From assembly GCF_020171725.1 (NCBI RefSeq), contig NZ_JAIVAJ010000006.1, forward strand, positions 401,701 to 465,700: 64,000 bases of DNA, given 5' to 3'. Shown piece after piece: positions 36,972-45,257 of this stretch. The translations under genes and the position numbers were made by a program. The notes beneath the pieces are model-generated. The model ran no database searches, had not been told where the DNA came from, and saw only the letters and a list, made by a program, of their open reading frames with translations. Origin of the DNA: Halobacillus litoralis. Lineage in GTDB: Bacteria; Bacillota; Bacilli; Bacillales; Halobacillaceae. Each line of letters begins with the position of its first letter. The first letter of the stretch is position 1.

Positions 36972-38159
36972 ATGAAAACAACTAGAGAAGGAACGATCAC
37001 GTTATTCTCTTTGGCTCTACTGATTGTTCCTTTGATTCTTTACTTCGTTACCCATACAACATTCTCAGCTCTATCCAACAGTCAATTTCTCTTTATGAAG
37101 GTTGGCGCATTGTTATGGTTTGTGGTATTTATCATTACGCAGTTTCTCCCAAAGCCTCGATTAGGGGCTAAAATCCGGTATCATTCGACGATCTATATGT
37201 GGTCTTTTAACTTATCCCTCATCTACCTATGTTTGTTGGTATTTGGAGGAATCATCGATGGCTTTGGGAAGTCGCCTTTCGATCATTCATTAAAGGGACT
37301 TCTGATCAATGCGTTATCCATCTCGATGATTCTACTGGGACAGGAATTCATGAGGGGGTATGTAGTCAATCACTTCTCTCGAAAACATCAATGGAGCACT
37401 ATTGTAGGAGTCAGCTTTCTTATGTTGGTCTTTCAAACGCTATTGGACAAGATCTCTTCGCTTAATGGCATGGAGGAATGGGTGCAGTATATGGCGCAAT
37501 CATTTCTGCCTAATCTCTCTCAACAACTCCTTGCCACCTATTTAGTTTCACTGGCCGGCCCCATAGCTTCTATTATTTATTTGGGCATGATCCGGTTGTT
37601 CACATGGTACTCTCCTGTCCTGCCGGATCTTCAATGGATTACGGAATCTTTTATCGGCATTCTAGTTCCAGCCTTCTCTCTTATTTGGGTGATGTCTGCA
37701 TATAGAAGAGAAGCCAGACAGACTGCTTCACACAGGGATGAAGAAAATCCTTTTCCGATGATGGCTGCGGGTGTTCTTTCCGTTGGAATCGTGTGGTTCT
37801 CAGTAGGGGTATTTCCATTGTACCCTTCGGCCGTTGCTACAGGGAGTATGGAGCCTTTGATCCATCCGGGAGATGTGGTTATCGTGAAGAAGATGAACTC
37901 TGAAGCTCCTGAAGTGGGTGATGTTGTGCAATTCAAACGAGACAGTATAATGATTTCGCATCGAATTATTGAAGTGGAAACCGAGTCAGAGAAACGCTAT
38001 TACAGAACGAAAGGTGACAACAACTCTATTGCAGATGAAGAACTCGTATCTTTAGAGCAAATACAAGGGGAAGTTGTGAAAGTTGTACCTAAATTAGGGT
38101 GGCTAACATTGTTTTTTAAAAAGGGTGACCATGTTCCGGTTGAGGATGTCGAGTTCTAA
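36972..38159 (+). CDS. ER-type signal peptidase I (SipW-like) with a large N-terminal membrane domain
   Basis: 395 residues, twice the length of B. subtilis SipW. Residues ~1-265 contain seven or eight membrane helices; GQEFMRGYVVNHFSRK (near residue 120) recalls the EExxxR motif of CPBP/CAAX-type intramembrane proteases in degenerate form. The C-terminal part is a signal peptidase I of the archaeal/ER Ser-His type: S292 in ATGSMEPLIHPGD, H330 in SHRIIEVE in place of Lys, and TKGDNNSIADEE. It should process the neighbouring camelysin-like proteins. ATG 36972 is used; the ribosome site (GGGGTG) is weak. Confidence 0.85.
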   Translation: MKTTREGTITLFSLALLIVPLILYFVTHTTFSALSNSQFLFMKVGALLWFVVFIITQFLPKPRLGAKIRYHSTIYMWSFNLSLIYLCLLVFGGIIDGFGKSPFDHSLKGLLINALSISMILLGQEFMRGYVVNHFSRKHQWSTIVGVSFLMLVFQTLLDKISSLNGMEEWVQYMAQSFLPNLSQQLLATYLVSLAGPIASIIYLGMIRLFTWYSPVLPDLQWITESFIGILVPAFSLIWVMSAYRREARQTASHRDEENPFPMMAAGVLSVGIVWFSVGVFPLYPSAVATGSMEPLIHPGDVVIVKKMNSEAPEVGDVVQFKRDSIMISHRIIEVETESEKRYYRTKGDNNSIADEELVSLEQIQGEVVKVVPKLGWLTLFFKKGDHVPVEDVEF

Positions 38160-38178
38160 TATGAGAATAGGTTGGTGA

Positions 38179-39264
38179 GTGTGCGTGTCGAGGAAGATGA
38201 ACAGTTTCGTAAGGTATGGAATAATCGTATTTTTATCGTTCATGTTGATATTCAGTGGATTCAAGCTTTATGAAGTGATGAACAATCCTAAGATGGTGAA
38301 AGCAGAAGATCCGAAGCTCGCTTACGATTATAGCAGCAATATTGATTATGCGGTGAATGTAACCCCCAATGACATTTATGAGTCCAGTCAGCTGGAAGCG
38401 GGTCAGGATTACTTTGTTAACTTGATTGACGATATCGAAACGAACTTCCATTATCAATGGAATAGTCAAGCTGCCGTCAACCTCGAGGGGACGTATTCTG
38501 CGAAGGGGGTCCTTCAAGCTTTCATAGGTGAGGGAGAGGATAAGGAGCCGATATGGACGAGGGAGTACGCCTTGATTCCTGAGAAGACCTTCTCCGAAAC
38601 GAATGACAAGTTGGAGATAAATGAACCTTATCAGTTAGATTTGCAGCCGTTTTACAGCTTTATTCAAAAGCTAGAGGAACAAAGTGATGTAGATACGAAT
38701 ACGACGCTTACCGTCTACTGGGATGTCAACGTTCAAGGTGATACAGAATTTGGCGGTATTAGTGAATCCTCTACATCGACGATGACGCTTCCGCTGTATG
38801 GAAAAATTCTCTCAGTAGGTGGGAGTCTATCAGATGAAGGAACAGGTGACGTAGGTCAAAATGCGATGGTGAAAGAACCGGGTCAAGTTCGAAATACGTG
38901 GCTCTTTATAAGTTTAATCGTCGTAAGCCTCGCAGGTATCATTTCCATGTTACGTTTCACCGAAGGGTATCTGGAGAGAGATTCATTCAAGAAAGATGTG
39001 AACCGCATCTCTAAAAAGTTTGGATCACGGCTTGTGCAAATAGATGAGGATCATTTCTCGCATACAATGAAAGTATTGAGAGTTCAATCATTTGAGGATA
39101 TAGTACGGGTTTCTGATGACCTAGTACGACCGATTCTATACAAGAAGATAGCCGCTCATCATATAACTTACTATGTTCTTGGAGAAGACTACGTATATAG
39201 TTATGATCTTCAAACAGATGCGGACCTCCCCGAAGAATTCATTGAGCCGAGAAAGACAATGTAG
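38179..39264 (+). CDS. DUF5305-like membrane protein of the signal-peptidase locus
   Basis: 361 residues: an N-terminal membrane anchor (RYGIIVFLSFMLIFSGFKLYEVM), a beta-rich extracytoplasmic domain (~35-235) with YAVNVTPNDIYESSQLEAGQDYFVNLIDDI, a second membrane helix (~245-265) and a cytoplasmic tail of ~95 residues with RISKKFGSRLVQID. This architecture matches the DUF5305 family, which I recall next to ER-type signal peptidases and TasA-like proteins in haloarchaea and bacilli. The start is uncertain: GTG 38179, GTG 38185 and ATG 38197 are all possible. It may act as an assembly or docking factor. Confidence 0.75.
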   Translation: MCVSRKMNSFVRYGIIVFLSFMLIFSGFKLYEVMNNPKMVKAEDPKLAYDYSSNIDYAVNVTPNDIYESSQLEAGQDYFVNLIDDIETNFHYQWNSQAAVNLEGTYSAKGVLQAFIGEGEDKEPIWTREYALIPEKTFSETNDKLEINEPYQLDLQPFYSFIQKLEEQSDVDTNTTLTVYWDVNVQGDTEFGGISESSTSTMTLPLYGKILSVGGSLSDEGTGDVGQNAMVKEPGQVRNTWLFISLIVVSLAGIISMLRFTEGYLERDSFKKDVNRISKKFGSRLVQIDEDHFSHTMKVLRVQSFEDIVRVSDDLVRPILYKKIAAHHITYYVLGEDYVYSYDLQTDADLPEEFIEPRKTM

Positions 39265-39276
39265 AGTGGACACTGA

Positions 39277-39312
39277 AGAGGAATGGGTTTTCAGATCCCA
39301 TTCCTCTATTTT
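39277..39312 (+). terminator. Terminator of the signal-peptidase locus
   Basis: AGAGGAATGGG pairs with CCCATTCCTCT around a 9-base loop, with a T-rich tail. Confidence 0.8.
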
Positions 39313-39349
39313 AGAACATTTTAATTTCTTACTATTGAAAAAAATAACT

Positions 39350-39378
39350 TTGACAAGCATAAACGTCATGGTTATAAT
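39350..39378 (+). promoter_or_regulatory. Consensus sigma-A promoter of the NSS transporter
   Basis: TTGACA, 17 bases, TATAAT, a perfect match. About 95 bases of leader follow. Confidence 0.85.
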
Positions 39379-39473
39379 TTATACTGAAATATCAGAAAAA
39401 AGAAAAAATTATGAAACATCCTTTATGAGTCAAATGACTCAGTGAGGTTGTAATAAAAAAGGGAGGTCTTTAC

Positions 39474-41000
39474 ATGGAAAATCGTGCACAATGGGGGACT
39501 CGGGCCGGGTTTATACTGGCAGCTGTCGGTTCAGCTATCGGTCTGGGTAACATCTGGCGTTTCCCCGCAGTAGCGTATGAGAACGGCGGAGGAGCATTCT
39601 TTATCCCATACTTATTTGCCCTGTTAACAGCAGGTATTCCGTTACTTGTCATGGAGTTTACGATCGGACATAAATATCGTGGCTCTGCACCGCTATCATT
39701 CTTTCGTATGAATCGTAAAACGGAATGGCTCGGCTGGTGGGCTGTGCTTGTTTCATTCGTTATCTCGACGTATTACGCTGTTATTATTGCCTGGGCAATA
39801 CGTTACAGCTTCTTTTCAATCAACTTGACTTGGGGAGAGGACACAGAAAGCTTCCTCTTCAATGATTTCCTACAACTGACTGTAAGTCCTGGTCAAACAG
39901 GAAGTATCGTCATGGGAATCCTGATCCCATTGATTGTGGTTTGGTTAATCACATTGGGCGTACTATTTGCAGGTGTTAAGAAAGGGATTGAAAAAGCAAA
40001 CAAAATCTTCATCCCGACACTTGTTGTATTGTTCCTGATCATTGTAATCAGAGCGATCACACTGCCGGGAGCTGCTCAGGGACTTCAGACGTTCTTTGCG
40101 CCTGATTTCAGTCAAATCGCCAACCCGAATGTTTGGGTAGCGGCTTATGGCCAAATCTTCTTTAGTTTATCGATTGCATTCGCTATCATGATTACGTATT
40201 CAAGCTATTTACCGAAGAAATCGGATATTTCCAACAACGCGTTTATTGCTGGTTTCAGTAACTCCAGCTTCGAATTATTAGCTGGTATTGGTGTTTTCGG
40301 AGCATTAGGCTTTATGGCACAGCAGAGTGGAGTTGGAGTAGAAGAAGTTGTTGCTGGTGGTGTGGGACTTGCGTTCGTCGTCTTCCCGCAAATCATTAAT
40401 GAATTTCCAGCACTTAGTGGACTCTTCGGCTTCATGTTCTTCATCTCGTTAGTATTAGCTGGTCTATCTTCCCTGATTTCCATTTCGGAAACATATGTGG
40501 CTGCGTTGAAAGATAAGTTCGGCCTTTCTCGTAATGCTGCTGTAGGTCTTGGTGGAGGTCTGGCTGCTGTGATCTCAATCTTGTTCGCGACTCAAGGTGG
40601 ATTGTACTTCCTTGATGCAGCTGACTATTTCATTAACCAATTCGGTGTTGCATTCGTCGGACTTGTTGAAGTTGTGGTGATTGCCTGGTTCCTTCGCAAA
40701 CTTGGGGAATTCCAGACGCACTCCAACGAAATTTCAGATATCCGTCTTGGCGGCTGGTGGAAAGCCTGCCTGGGTGTTGTTACACCAATCGTACTAGGGT
40801 GGATGATGTTCAGCCTGTTCAAACAAAACCTTCTTGGCGAGTTTGAAACAGAAACAGGAAACTACGCAGGGTACGGAGATACCTTTATCTTCTTTAGTGG
40901 CTGGTCCGTTGCGATCTTTGCTATCGTTGTCGGATTCATCATGAGCCGCACTCGCTGGCACGCAAGCTCACTGGAAGAAAAAAAAAGGGAGGTAAGCTAA
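39474..41000 (+). CDS. Sodium-dependent NSS (SNF) family amino-acid transporter
   Basis: 508 residues with about 12 membrane helices. The N-terminus WGTRAGFILAAVGSAIGLGNIWRFP is the NSS signature for helix 1 with Na+ and substrate contacts. It couples amino-acid uptake to sodium. The small protein at 41002 belongs to the known small-subunit family of methionine/alanine NSS importers (MetPS type), which points to methionine, alanine or another neutral amino acid as substrate. Strong promoter and AGGGAGG site. Confidence 0.92.
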   Translation: MENRAQWGTRAGFILAAVGSAIGLGNIWRFPAVAYENGGGAFFIPYLFALLTAGIPLLVMEFTIGHKYRGSAPLSFFRMNRKTEWLGWWAVLVSFVISTYYAVIIAWAIRYSFFSINLTWGEDTESFLFNDFLQLTVSPGQTGSIVMGILIPLIVVWLITLGVLFAGVKKGIEKANKIFIPTLVVLFLIIVIRAITLPGAAQGLQTFFAPDFSQIANPNVWVAAYGQIFFSLSIAFAIMITYSSYLPKKSDISNNAFIAGFSNSSFELLAGIGVFGALGFMAQQSGVGVEEVVAGGVGLAFVVFPQIINEFPALSGLFGFMFFISLVLAGLSSLISISETYVAALKDKFGLSRNAAVGLGGGLAAVISILFATQGGLYFLDAADYFINQFGVAFVGLVEVVVIAWFLRKLGEFQTHSNEISDIRLGGWWKACLGVVTPIVLGWMMFSLFKQNLLGEFETETGNYAGYGDTFIFFSGWSVAIFAIVVGFIMSRTRWHASSLEEKKREVS

Positions 41001-41001
41001 T

Positions 41002-41106
41002 ATGACAGCAGGTGCTATTGTTATGATGCTTATCGGTATGGTCATCATTTGGGGCGGTCTTGTAGCAAGCGTTGCGAATGCTGTTAAGAAAGCCAAACAA
41101 CAATAA
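41002..41106 (+). CDS. Small subunit of the NSS transporter (MetS-like)
   Basis: 34 residues: MTAGAIVMMLIGMVIIWGGL, then VASVANAVKKAKQQ, a single membrane helix with a basic tail. This matches the short methionine/alanine import NSS small-subunit family. The ATG is two bases after the transporter stop and has AGGGAGG 8-10 bases upstream, within the 3' end of the large gene. Confidence 0.88.
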   Translation: MTAGAIVMMLIGMVIIWGGLVASVANAVKKAKQQ

Positions 41107-41110
41107 AGAG

Positions 41111-41141
41111 AAAGCGTCGTCCGTTGAGGGCGACGCTTTTT
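41111..41141 (+). terminator. Terminator of the NSS operon
   Basis: AAAGCGTCG pairs with CGACGCTTT with an 11-base loop and T run; it overlaps the 3' end of convergent lytH. Confidence 0.8.
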
Positions 41142-42090
41142 AATTATTTTTTTCCATTCGTTCCCACCGCTTCAAGTATGGGTAAGGGTCGAATGACCAT
41201 TCGTTCTCCCCGTTATCTTGGTACATACCGTAATGAAGGTGAGGTGGAAACTTGCCGGACGTTCCCGGAGGGCCATATCCACTTGCGCCGACACCACCGA
41301 TGACATCGCCTGGCTGCACAACATCTCCAACTTTAAGGTCTTCCGAAAAGCTCTGCAGGTGAGCGTAATAATGGTATATGTTGAAAATATCGCGAATCCC
41401 CACGCGCCATCCCCCGTACCGGTTCCAGCCTTTCATTTCGATCACGCCATAAGTGGTCGATTGGACGGGAACGCCGTAGTTCGCGAAGATGTCGGTTCCC
41501 TCGTGGATCCGTCTTCCTCCGAATCCTCTGGCGTCACCCCAGGTGGAGCGGTAGCTGAAGTTTGCACTTAATGGAACAGGAAATGAACGTTCTTTCAGGG
41601 AAACGGTTCCGAACTTCTTAAAAACTTCTGCATTATTCATGATGGTCTGGACCGTTAAATCACGTTTATAGTAGTTCCACAAGGCGATTTTGATATCATC
41701 GCTGGTTGTACCGTAAGACTTGATATATTGACCAAGAGACCAAAGTACGTCTTCATCATGGTTGATATCGATGTTCTTGTCTCCATTACCGTCTGATCCC
41801 CATCCGTCAGGAAACCATGCTGACGGCATATCAATAGGTGTTCCAGTCCAGAATAAAGGATCAGCCTTTATAGCGGTGACCCTGCCCTCTTTCGGGTTGT
41901 CATGAATCTGCCTTTCGAACTGATCAATCGCCGCAAGGTACTCCCAGGGAATATCCGTAACAGCTTCTGTTTTTTTGTACAGGGCCATGCGTGCTGCGCT
42001 GTCGTCTTTCTCCTCAGCATGCACGACCATGCTTGAGCTGATTCCGAGTATCACAGTCGTGATAAACAGAATCAAACGAATCGATTTCAT
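41140..42090 (-). CDS. lytH: LytH-like M23 endopeptidase
   Basis: 316 residues. Signal peptide of ~25 residues (ILFITTVILGISSSMVVHA), a helical N-terminal domain (~30-170) and a C-terminal M23 metallopeptidase with zinc motifs RRIHEGTDIFA, HYYAHLQ and PPHLHYGMY. B. subtilis LytH is a sporulation L-Ala-D-Glu peptidase that trims cortex peptidoglycan stems; length, domain layout and position near yunB and yutC agree. Confidence 0.9.
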   Translation of the reverse strand: MKSIRLILFITTVILGISSSMVVHAEEKDDSAARMALYKKTEAVTDIPWEYLAAIDQFERQIHDNPKEGRVTAIKADPLFWTGTPIDMPSAWFPDGWGSDGNGDKNIDINHDEDVLWSLGQYIKSYGTTSDDIKIALWNYYKRDLTVQTIMNNAEVFKKFGTVSLKERSFPVPLSANFSYRSTWGDARGFGGRRIHEGTDIFANYGVPVQSTTYGVIEMKGWNRYGGWRVGIRDIFNIYHYYAHLQSFSEDLKVGDVVQPGDVIGGVGASGYGPPGTSGKFPPHLHYGMYQDNGENEWSFDPYPYLKRWERMEKNN

Positions 42091-42126
42091 CTTATCACCT
42101 ACAAGGAATGGTTAGATTTTTTTTAC

Positions 42127-42732
42127 TTAGGACTCAGTGCTTCCCATGTTCGTTTTTCCGTGTGTACCCATTTGGTCGTCGTTTTGTTCCACTTTACCTT
42201 GTGGAGCTTCTTTCATTTTGTTGATGATGCTATCGATCACTTCTCGGTACTGGTCATCATACACAGTTGAAGTGCTGACGCTTTGGATATCACCAAAGGC
42301 ACTTGGTTTATCGGAAGTGTAGATGCGGTAAAAAGCAGGTACCATGGAATAAGCAGTTTTCTGTACCATATCGGCTGCAAGTTCACGGTCCATGTTGTCA
42401 GGCTTTTTATAAGCGACGAGAATTTCATAGTCGGTAACGAGCGTCGCTACATCTTCAAAACCTTTGTAACGCAGAATCATTCTGGAGATCTGGTCCGACA
42501 TTTCTTCACGGTTCACTTGAATTTCACGATTCTGCTCGACATCCTGATCGAGTTGATCTTTATTGTAGCGTACGTAGCCTACCTGTCCCTCAAGCGGAGC
42601 CTCATTGTAACTGTCCATCGGATTTCCGTTCAGGGCATCTTCGTGATGGCTGGTTTCTTGCTTATCTGCATCTTCCATACATCCCGTCATGATCAATAAG
42701 ACGGCAAGTATCGGAATCATGAATTTCATCAT
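42127..42732 (-). CDS. yutC: YhcN/YlaJ-family sporulation lipoprotein (YutC)
   Basis: 201 residues. Lipoprotein signal with lipobox MTGC (C18), then a hydrophilic acidic region and the YhcN/YlaJ domain (SDQISRMILRYKGFEDVATLVTDYEILVAY). The family consists of forespore or membrane lipoproteins linked to germination and spore outgrowth. ATG 42732 behind AAAGGAGG. It is 36 bases upstream of lytH on the same strand, so it is probably co-transcribed with it. Confidence 0.83.
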   Translation of the reverse strand: MMKFMIPILAVLLIMTGCMEDADKQETSHHEDALNGNPMDSYNEAPLEGQVGYVRYNKDQLDQDVEQNREIQVNREEMSDQISRMILRYKGFEDVATLVTDYEILVAYKKPDNMDRELAADMVQKTAYSMVPAFYRIYTSDKPSAFGDIQSVSTSTVYDDQYREVIDSIINKMKEAPQGKVEQNDDQMGTHGKTNMGSTES

Positions 42733-42868
42733 TTTAGTTCCTCCTTTAATCGGATTGGATTCGCTATTAGGTTTCTCTTCTTCTTATGAAACATGCGACT
42801 TTTGAACACTTCCCATTCATTGTCAGTGCCGAAATATGGTACACTGGAATTTAGTAGAGGTGATCAGA

Positions 42869-43144
42869 GTGATTGAACTTTTTGGAAAAACATATGAACT
42901 GGTTGAAGACTATCGAGAGGGCTTTCAAAAGGAAGGCGTTGAAAGTCGATTCAGCGATATTTTGAGTAAGTATGATTTCATCGTAGGAGACTGGGGTTAT
43001 GGTCAGCTTCGCTTGAAAGGCTTTTATGACGATCAAAACCCAAAAGCGAGCTTTGATACGAAAATCAGTACGCTGGAGGATTACCTCTATGAGTACTGCA
43101 ACTTCGGCTGTGCTTATTTCGTGATGAAAAGAGTAAGTAAATAA
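42869..43144 (+). CDS. yutD: YutD family protein
   Basis: 91 residues, with KYDFIVGDWGYGQLRLKGFYDD and the C-terminal YLYEYCNFGCAYFVMKR, both strongly conserved in YutD (DUF1027). It is a small cytoplasmic protein of unknown role. Start is GTG 42869 with GAGGTG upstream; an ATG 33 bases earlier lacks a site and would add a tail not seen in relatives. Confidence 0.9.
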   Translation: MIELFGKTYELVEDYREGFQKEGVESRFSDILSKYDFIVGDWGYGQLRLKGFYDDQNPKASFDTKISTLEDYLYEYCNFGCAYFVMKRVSK

Positions 43145-43157
43145 TAGAACGATCGAC

Positions 43158-43186
43158 AAGCTCAGAGGCACCCTCTGAGCTTTTCT
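43158..43186 (+). terminator. Terminator of yutD
   Basis: AAGCTCAGAG pairs with CTCTGAGCTT, followed by T4. Confidence 0.8.
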
Positions 43187-43199
43187 GCTTTAAGCTTAT

Positions 43200-43493
43200 T
43201 TACTCCAGTTGTTCCTCGTTCGGCTTCACGTCTTTCCCGGGTTCATCATGTGTCGGGTGAGCGCCGTCTTCCTGGCGGGGAAGGTCTTGGTGTAAGGCTT
43301 TGTATTCGTAATTAAACGCACTGTAGTAACGCTGTTGTTTAGTCCATGGGGCACTTTTTTCATTTGAAACAGGCTTATCTTTATTTCGTGGAGATCCATA
43401 AGGACCTTCCGGTAATTGCTCGGGGGTAAGGTAATTTCTCTGGGCTTCTACATTTGCAAAGTCAGAATAATATTTCTTATCTTTTGATCCCAT
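43200..43493 (-). CDS. Small hydrophilic protein, unknown
   Basis: 97 residues, highly charged and probably disordered, with two Tyr/Pro-rich elements: NYLTPEQLPEGPYGSPRNKDKPV and KQQRYYSAFNYEYKALHQDLPRQEDGAHPTHD. No signal peptide, membrane helix or known fold. The regular sequence and perfect AAGGAGG site support a real gene. That site lies in one arm of a 20-bp hairpin that follows the upstream gene. Confidence 0.75.
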   Translation of the reverse strand: MGSKDKKYYSDFANVEAQRNYLTPEQLPEGPYGSPRNKDKPVSNEKSAPWTKQQRYYSAFNYEYKALHQDLPRQEDGAHPTHDEPGKDVKPNEEQLE

Positions 43494-43541
43494 TAAATAA
43501 ACCTCCTTTCACGTTAGCTTTCGTGAAGGGAGGTTTATTTA
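43494..43541 (-). promoter_or_regulatory. 20-bp hairpin covering the ribosome site of 43200-43493
   Basis: Arms 43494-43513 and 43522-43541 pair at 19 of 20 positions with an 8-base loop. The arm next to the start codon contains GGAGG. There is no T run on the minus strand after the hairpin, so it looks like a translational gate or RNA processing site rather than a simple terminator. Confidence 0.7.
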
Positions 43542-43543
43542 TT

Positions 43544-43813
43544 CTAGAGAAGGTCTGGCAAATAATTGCGCAGCTCTTCGGCTTCGACGGGACTCAACTG
43601 AAACATATGCTCCAAGTGACCGTCGACGTTAAGGGAATCATGATCAAGCAGACCCTGTCTATTCTTTTGCAAATTGATGACCATTGTCTGATTGTTGAAC
43701 CGCTCAGCCTTCATCAAGGCAAGTTCAAAACGGTGACTGCCTGTCGTAAAGGACACAAAGCGTGTTCTCGTGTCCTGTGTCGAATCTTCAAGAAAAGGGC
43801 GCCTTTCACCCAT
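43544..43813 (-). CDS. DUF3055-like small protein
   Basis: 89 residues: MGERRPFLEDSTQDTRTRFVSF, then HRFELALMKAERFNNQTMVINLQKNRQGLLDHDSLN. The pattern resembles the DUF3055/SAV0927 family found in bacilli and staphylococci, of unknown function; I hold this as probable. AGAGGAG lies 11 bases upstream. First gene of a minus-strand pair with the disordered protein. Confidence 0.7.
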   Translation of the reverse strand: MGERRPFLEDSTQDTRTRFVSFTTGSHRFELALMKAERFNNQTMVINLQKNRQGLLDHDSLNVDGHLEHMFQLSPVEAEELRNYLPDLL

Positions 43814-44011
43814 GGCTTCATCATCTCCTCTGAATTGGAATTCGTATTCAACTGCCCTCCGTAACTCTTATCAAAAGCTACCACGTCCTGCAGCAGAACA
43901 TAATCAAGAGTAGTATGTCCCGGACGTTCGATTTTAGACATAGAGAAGCGCTCAGGTATGTTATGATGGGGATGAAATGAATGCTGGAATACGTTTAGTG
44001 GAGGGAATGGC

Positions 44012-44455
44012 ATGTATTTTGTAGACCGTGAAAAAATTGAGCAGATTTTAAAATATATGGAACGTGTCATGGATGAGATGGAACAACCGTCTTATGACTC
44101 GTTCTCTGACGGGCTTTTACTGGAACGTCTCGTTCATGTGAGCATAGAATCCATTCTCGATGTAGGAAATATGATGATTGATGGTTTTATTATGCGCGAT
44201 CCGGGAAGTTATGATGATATCATCGATATTCTGACGGACGAGCGTGTTCTTCCTGAAAATCAACAGGCGGGCTTTAAGGCATTTGTGCAATTGCGCAAAA
44301 TGGTCGTTCAACAGTACACAGAAATCGATCACAAACATCTTTTACACGTATGGAACGAGGAGAAGGGTTCCCTGAAGCAGTTCCCTGATCGTGTACGTAC
44401 GTATTTAGAACAGGAGCTCGGGCCTGTATCTGCATTTTCAAGAAAAGAAGACTAG
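44012..44455 (+). CDS. yutE: HepT/HEPN-like protein YutE (DUF86)
   Basis: 147 residues, helical. MYFVDREKIEQILKYME, LLLERLVHVSIESILDVGNMMI and RKMVVQQYTEID follow the HEPN/HepT layout. The catalytic R-x4-H-x-Y of HepT RNases is R-x4-Q-x-Y here, so the His is lost. No MNT-type nucleotidyltransferase partner is adjacent. Position before yutF matches B. subtilis yutE. ATG after TGGAGGG. Confidence 0.85.
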   Translation: MYFVDREKIEQILKYMERVMDEMEQPSYDSFSDGLLLERLVHVSIESILDVGNMMIDGFIMRDPGSYDDIIDILTDERVLPENQQAGFKAFVQLRKMVVQQYTEIDHKHLLHVWNEEKGSLKQFPDRVRTYLEQELGPVSAFSRKED

Positions 44456-44464
44456 GGTGATGAG

Positions 44465-45241
44465 ATGAAGGCATATAAAGGATACTTGATTGATTTAGAC
44501 GGCACGATGTATCGAGGTACTGAAAAAATTGAAGGCGCTGATTCGTTTGTACATCATTTGGAGGCGAACGGGTTCCCTTATTTGTTCTTGACTAATAACT
44601 CAGCAAAAACAGCAGGACAGGTCGTCGAGAAGCTAACTCGCCTCGGCATCCCTGCAACGGAAGATCACATCTTCACAAGCAGTATGGCGACGGCTTCTTA
44701 TATCTCGGATTTAAAGAATCAAGCCAAGGTATTTGTCATCGGGGAACACGGATTGATCGACGCTCTTCAAAAAGAAGGTCATCAAATTGTGGAGGATGAC
44801 GCTGATTATGTCATTATCGGTCTTGATCGTGATATCAGTTATGAAAAGCTTACGAAAGCATGCTTGAACGTCCGCAACGGAGCGAAATTGATCAGCACGA
44901 ATCGAGATGTGGCGATCCCTACTGAAAGAGGTATGATGCCGGGAAATGGAGCCATCACATCCGTCGTTTCCGTCAGCACAGGTGTATCGCCTATCTTCGT
45001 AGGAAAGCCAAGCTCGATCATTATGGACCAAGCGCTCGAACGCATCGGTTTTTCAAAGGAAGAAGTGGTGATGGTAGGAGACAACTACGACACAGATATT
45101 ATGTCTGGAATCAGCGCAGGAATCGATACGCTGATGGTGGAGACAGGTGTCAGTACGTTTGACGGAATCAGTGATCGTCCGAAGCAGCCTACTTATCAAT
45201 ACAAAAACTTAATGGACGTCATAAAAGAAGAGGGATCCTAA
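44465..45241 (+). CDS. yutF: HAD-family phosphatase YutF (NagD-like)
   Basis: 258 residues. HAD motif I LIDLDGTMYRG, motif II FLTNNSA, motif III Lys in IFVGKPSS and motif IV VGDNYDTDI, with a C2-type cap (~80-180). It belongs to the NagD/p-nitrophenyl phosphatase group acting on small phosphometabolites. Nine bases after yutE. The stop codon lies inside a terminator hairpin that is duplicated 480 bases downstream. Confidence 0.93.
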   Translation: MKAYKGYLIDLDGTMYRGTEKIEGADSFVHHLEANGFPYLFLTNNSAKTAGQVVEKLTRLGIPATEDHIFTSSMATASYISDLKNQAKVFVIGEHGLIDALQKEGHQIVEDDADYVIIGLDRDISYEKLTKACLNVRNGAKLISTNRDVAIPTERGMMPGNGAITSVVSVSTGVSPIFVGKPSSIIMDQALERIGFSKEEVVMVGDNYDTDIMSGISAGIDTLMVETGVSTFDGISDRPKQPTYQYKNLMDVIKEEGS

Positions 45242-45257
45242 ATGGATCCCTCTTTTC
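45228..45257 (+). terminator. Terminator overlapping the yutF stop; left copy of a 27-bp direct repeat
   Basis: GAGGGATCC and GGATCCCTC arms with T4. Positions 45228-45254 match 45707-45733 at 25 of 27 bases. Confidence 0.8.

Noticed and set aside
39173..39445. 90-codon frame between the DUF5305-like gene and the NSS gene
   Set aside because: It crosses the end of one gene, a terminator and the promoter of the next, with no ribosome site.
43454..43864. 136-codon plus-strand frame opposite the DUF3055-like gene
   Set aside because: It is antisense to two better-supported genes that have good ribosome sites.
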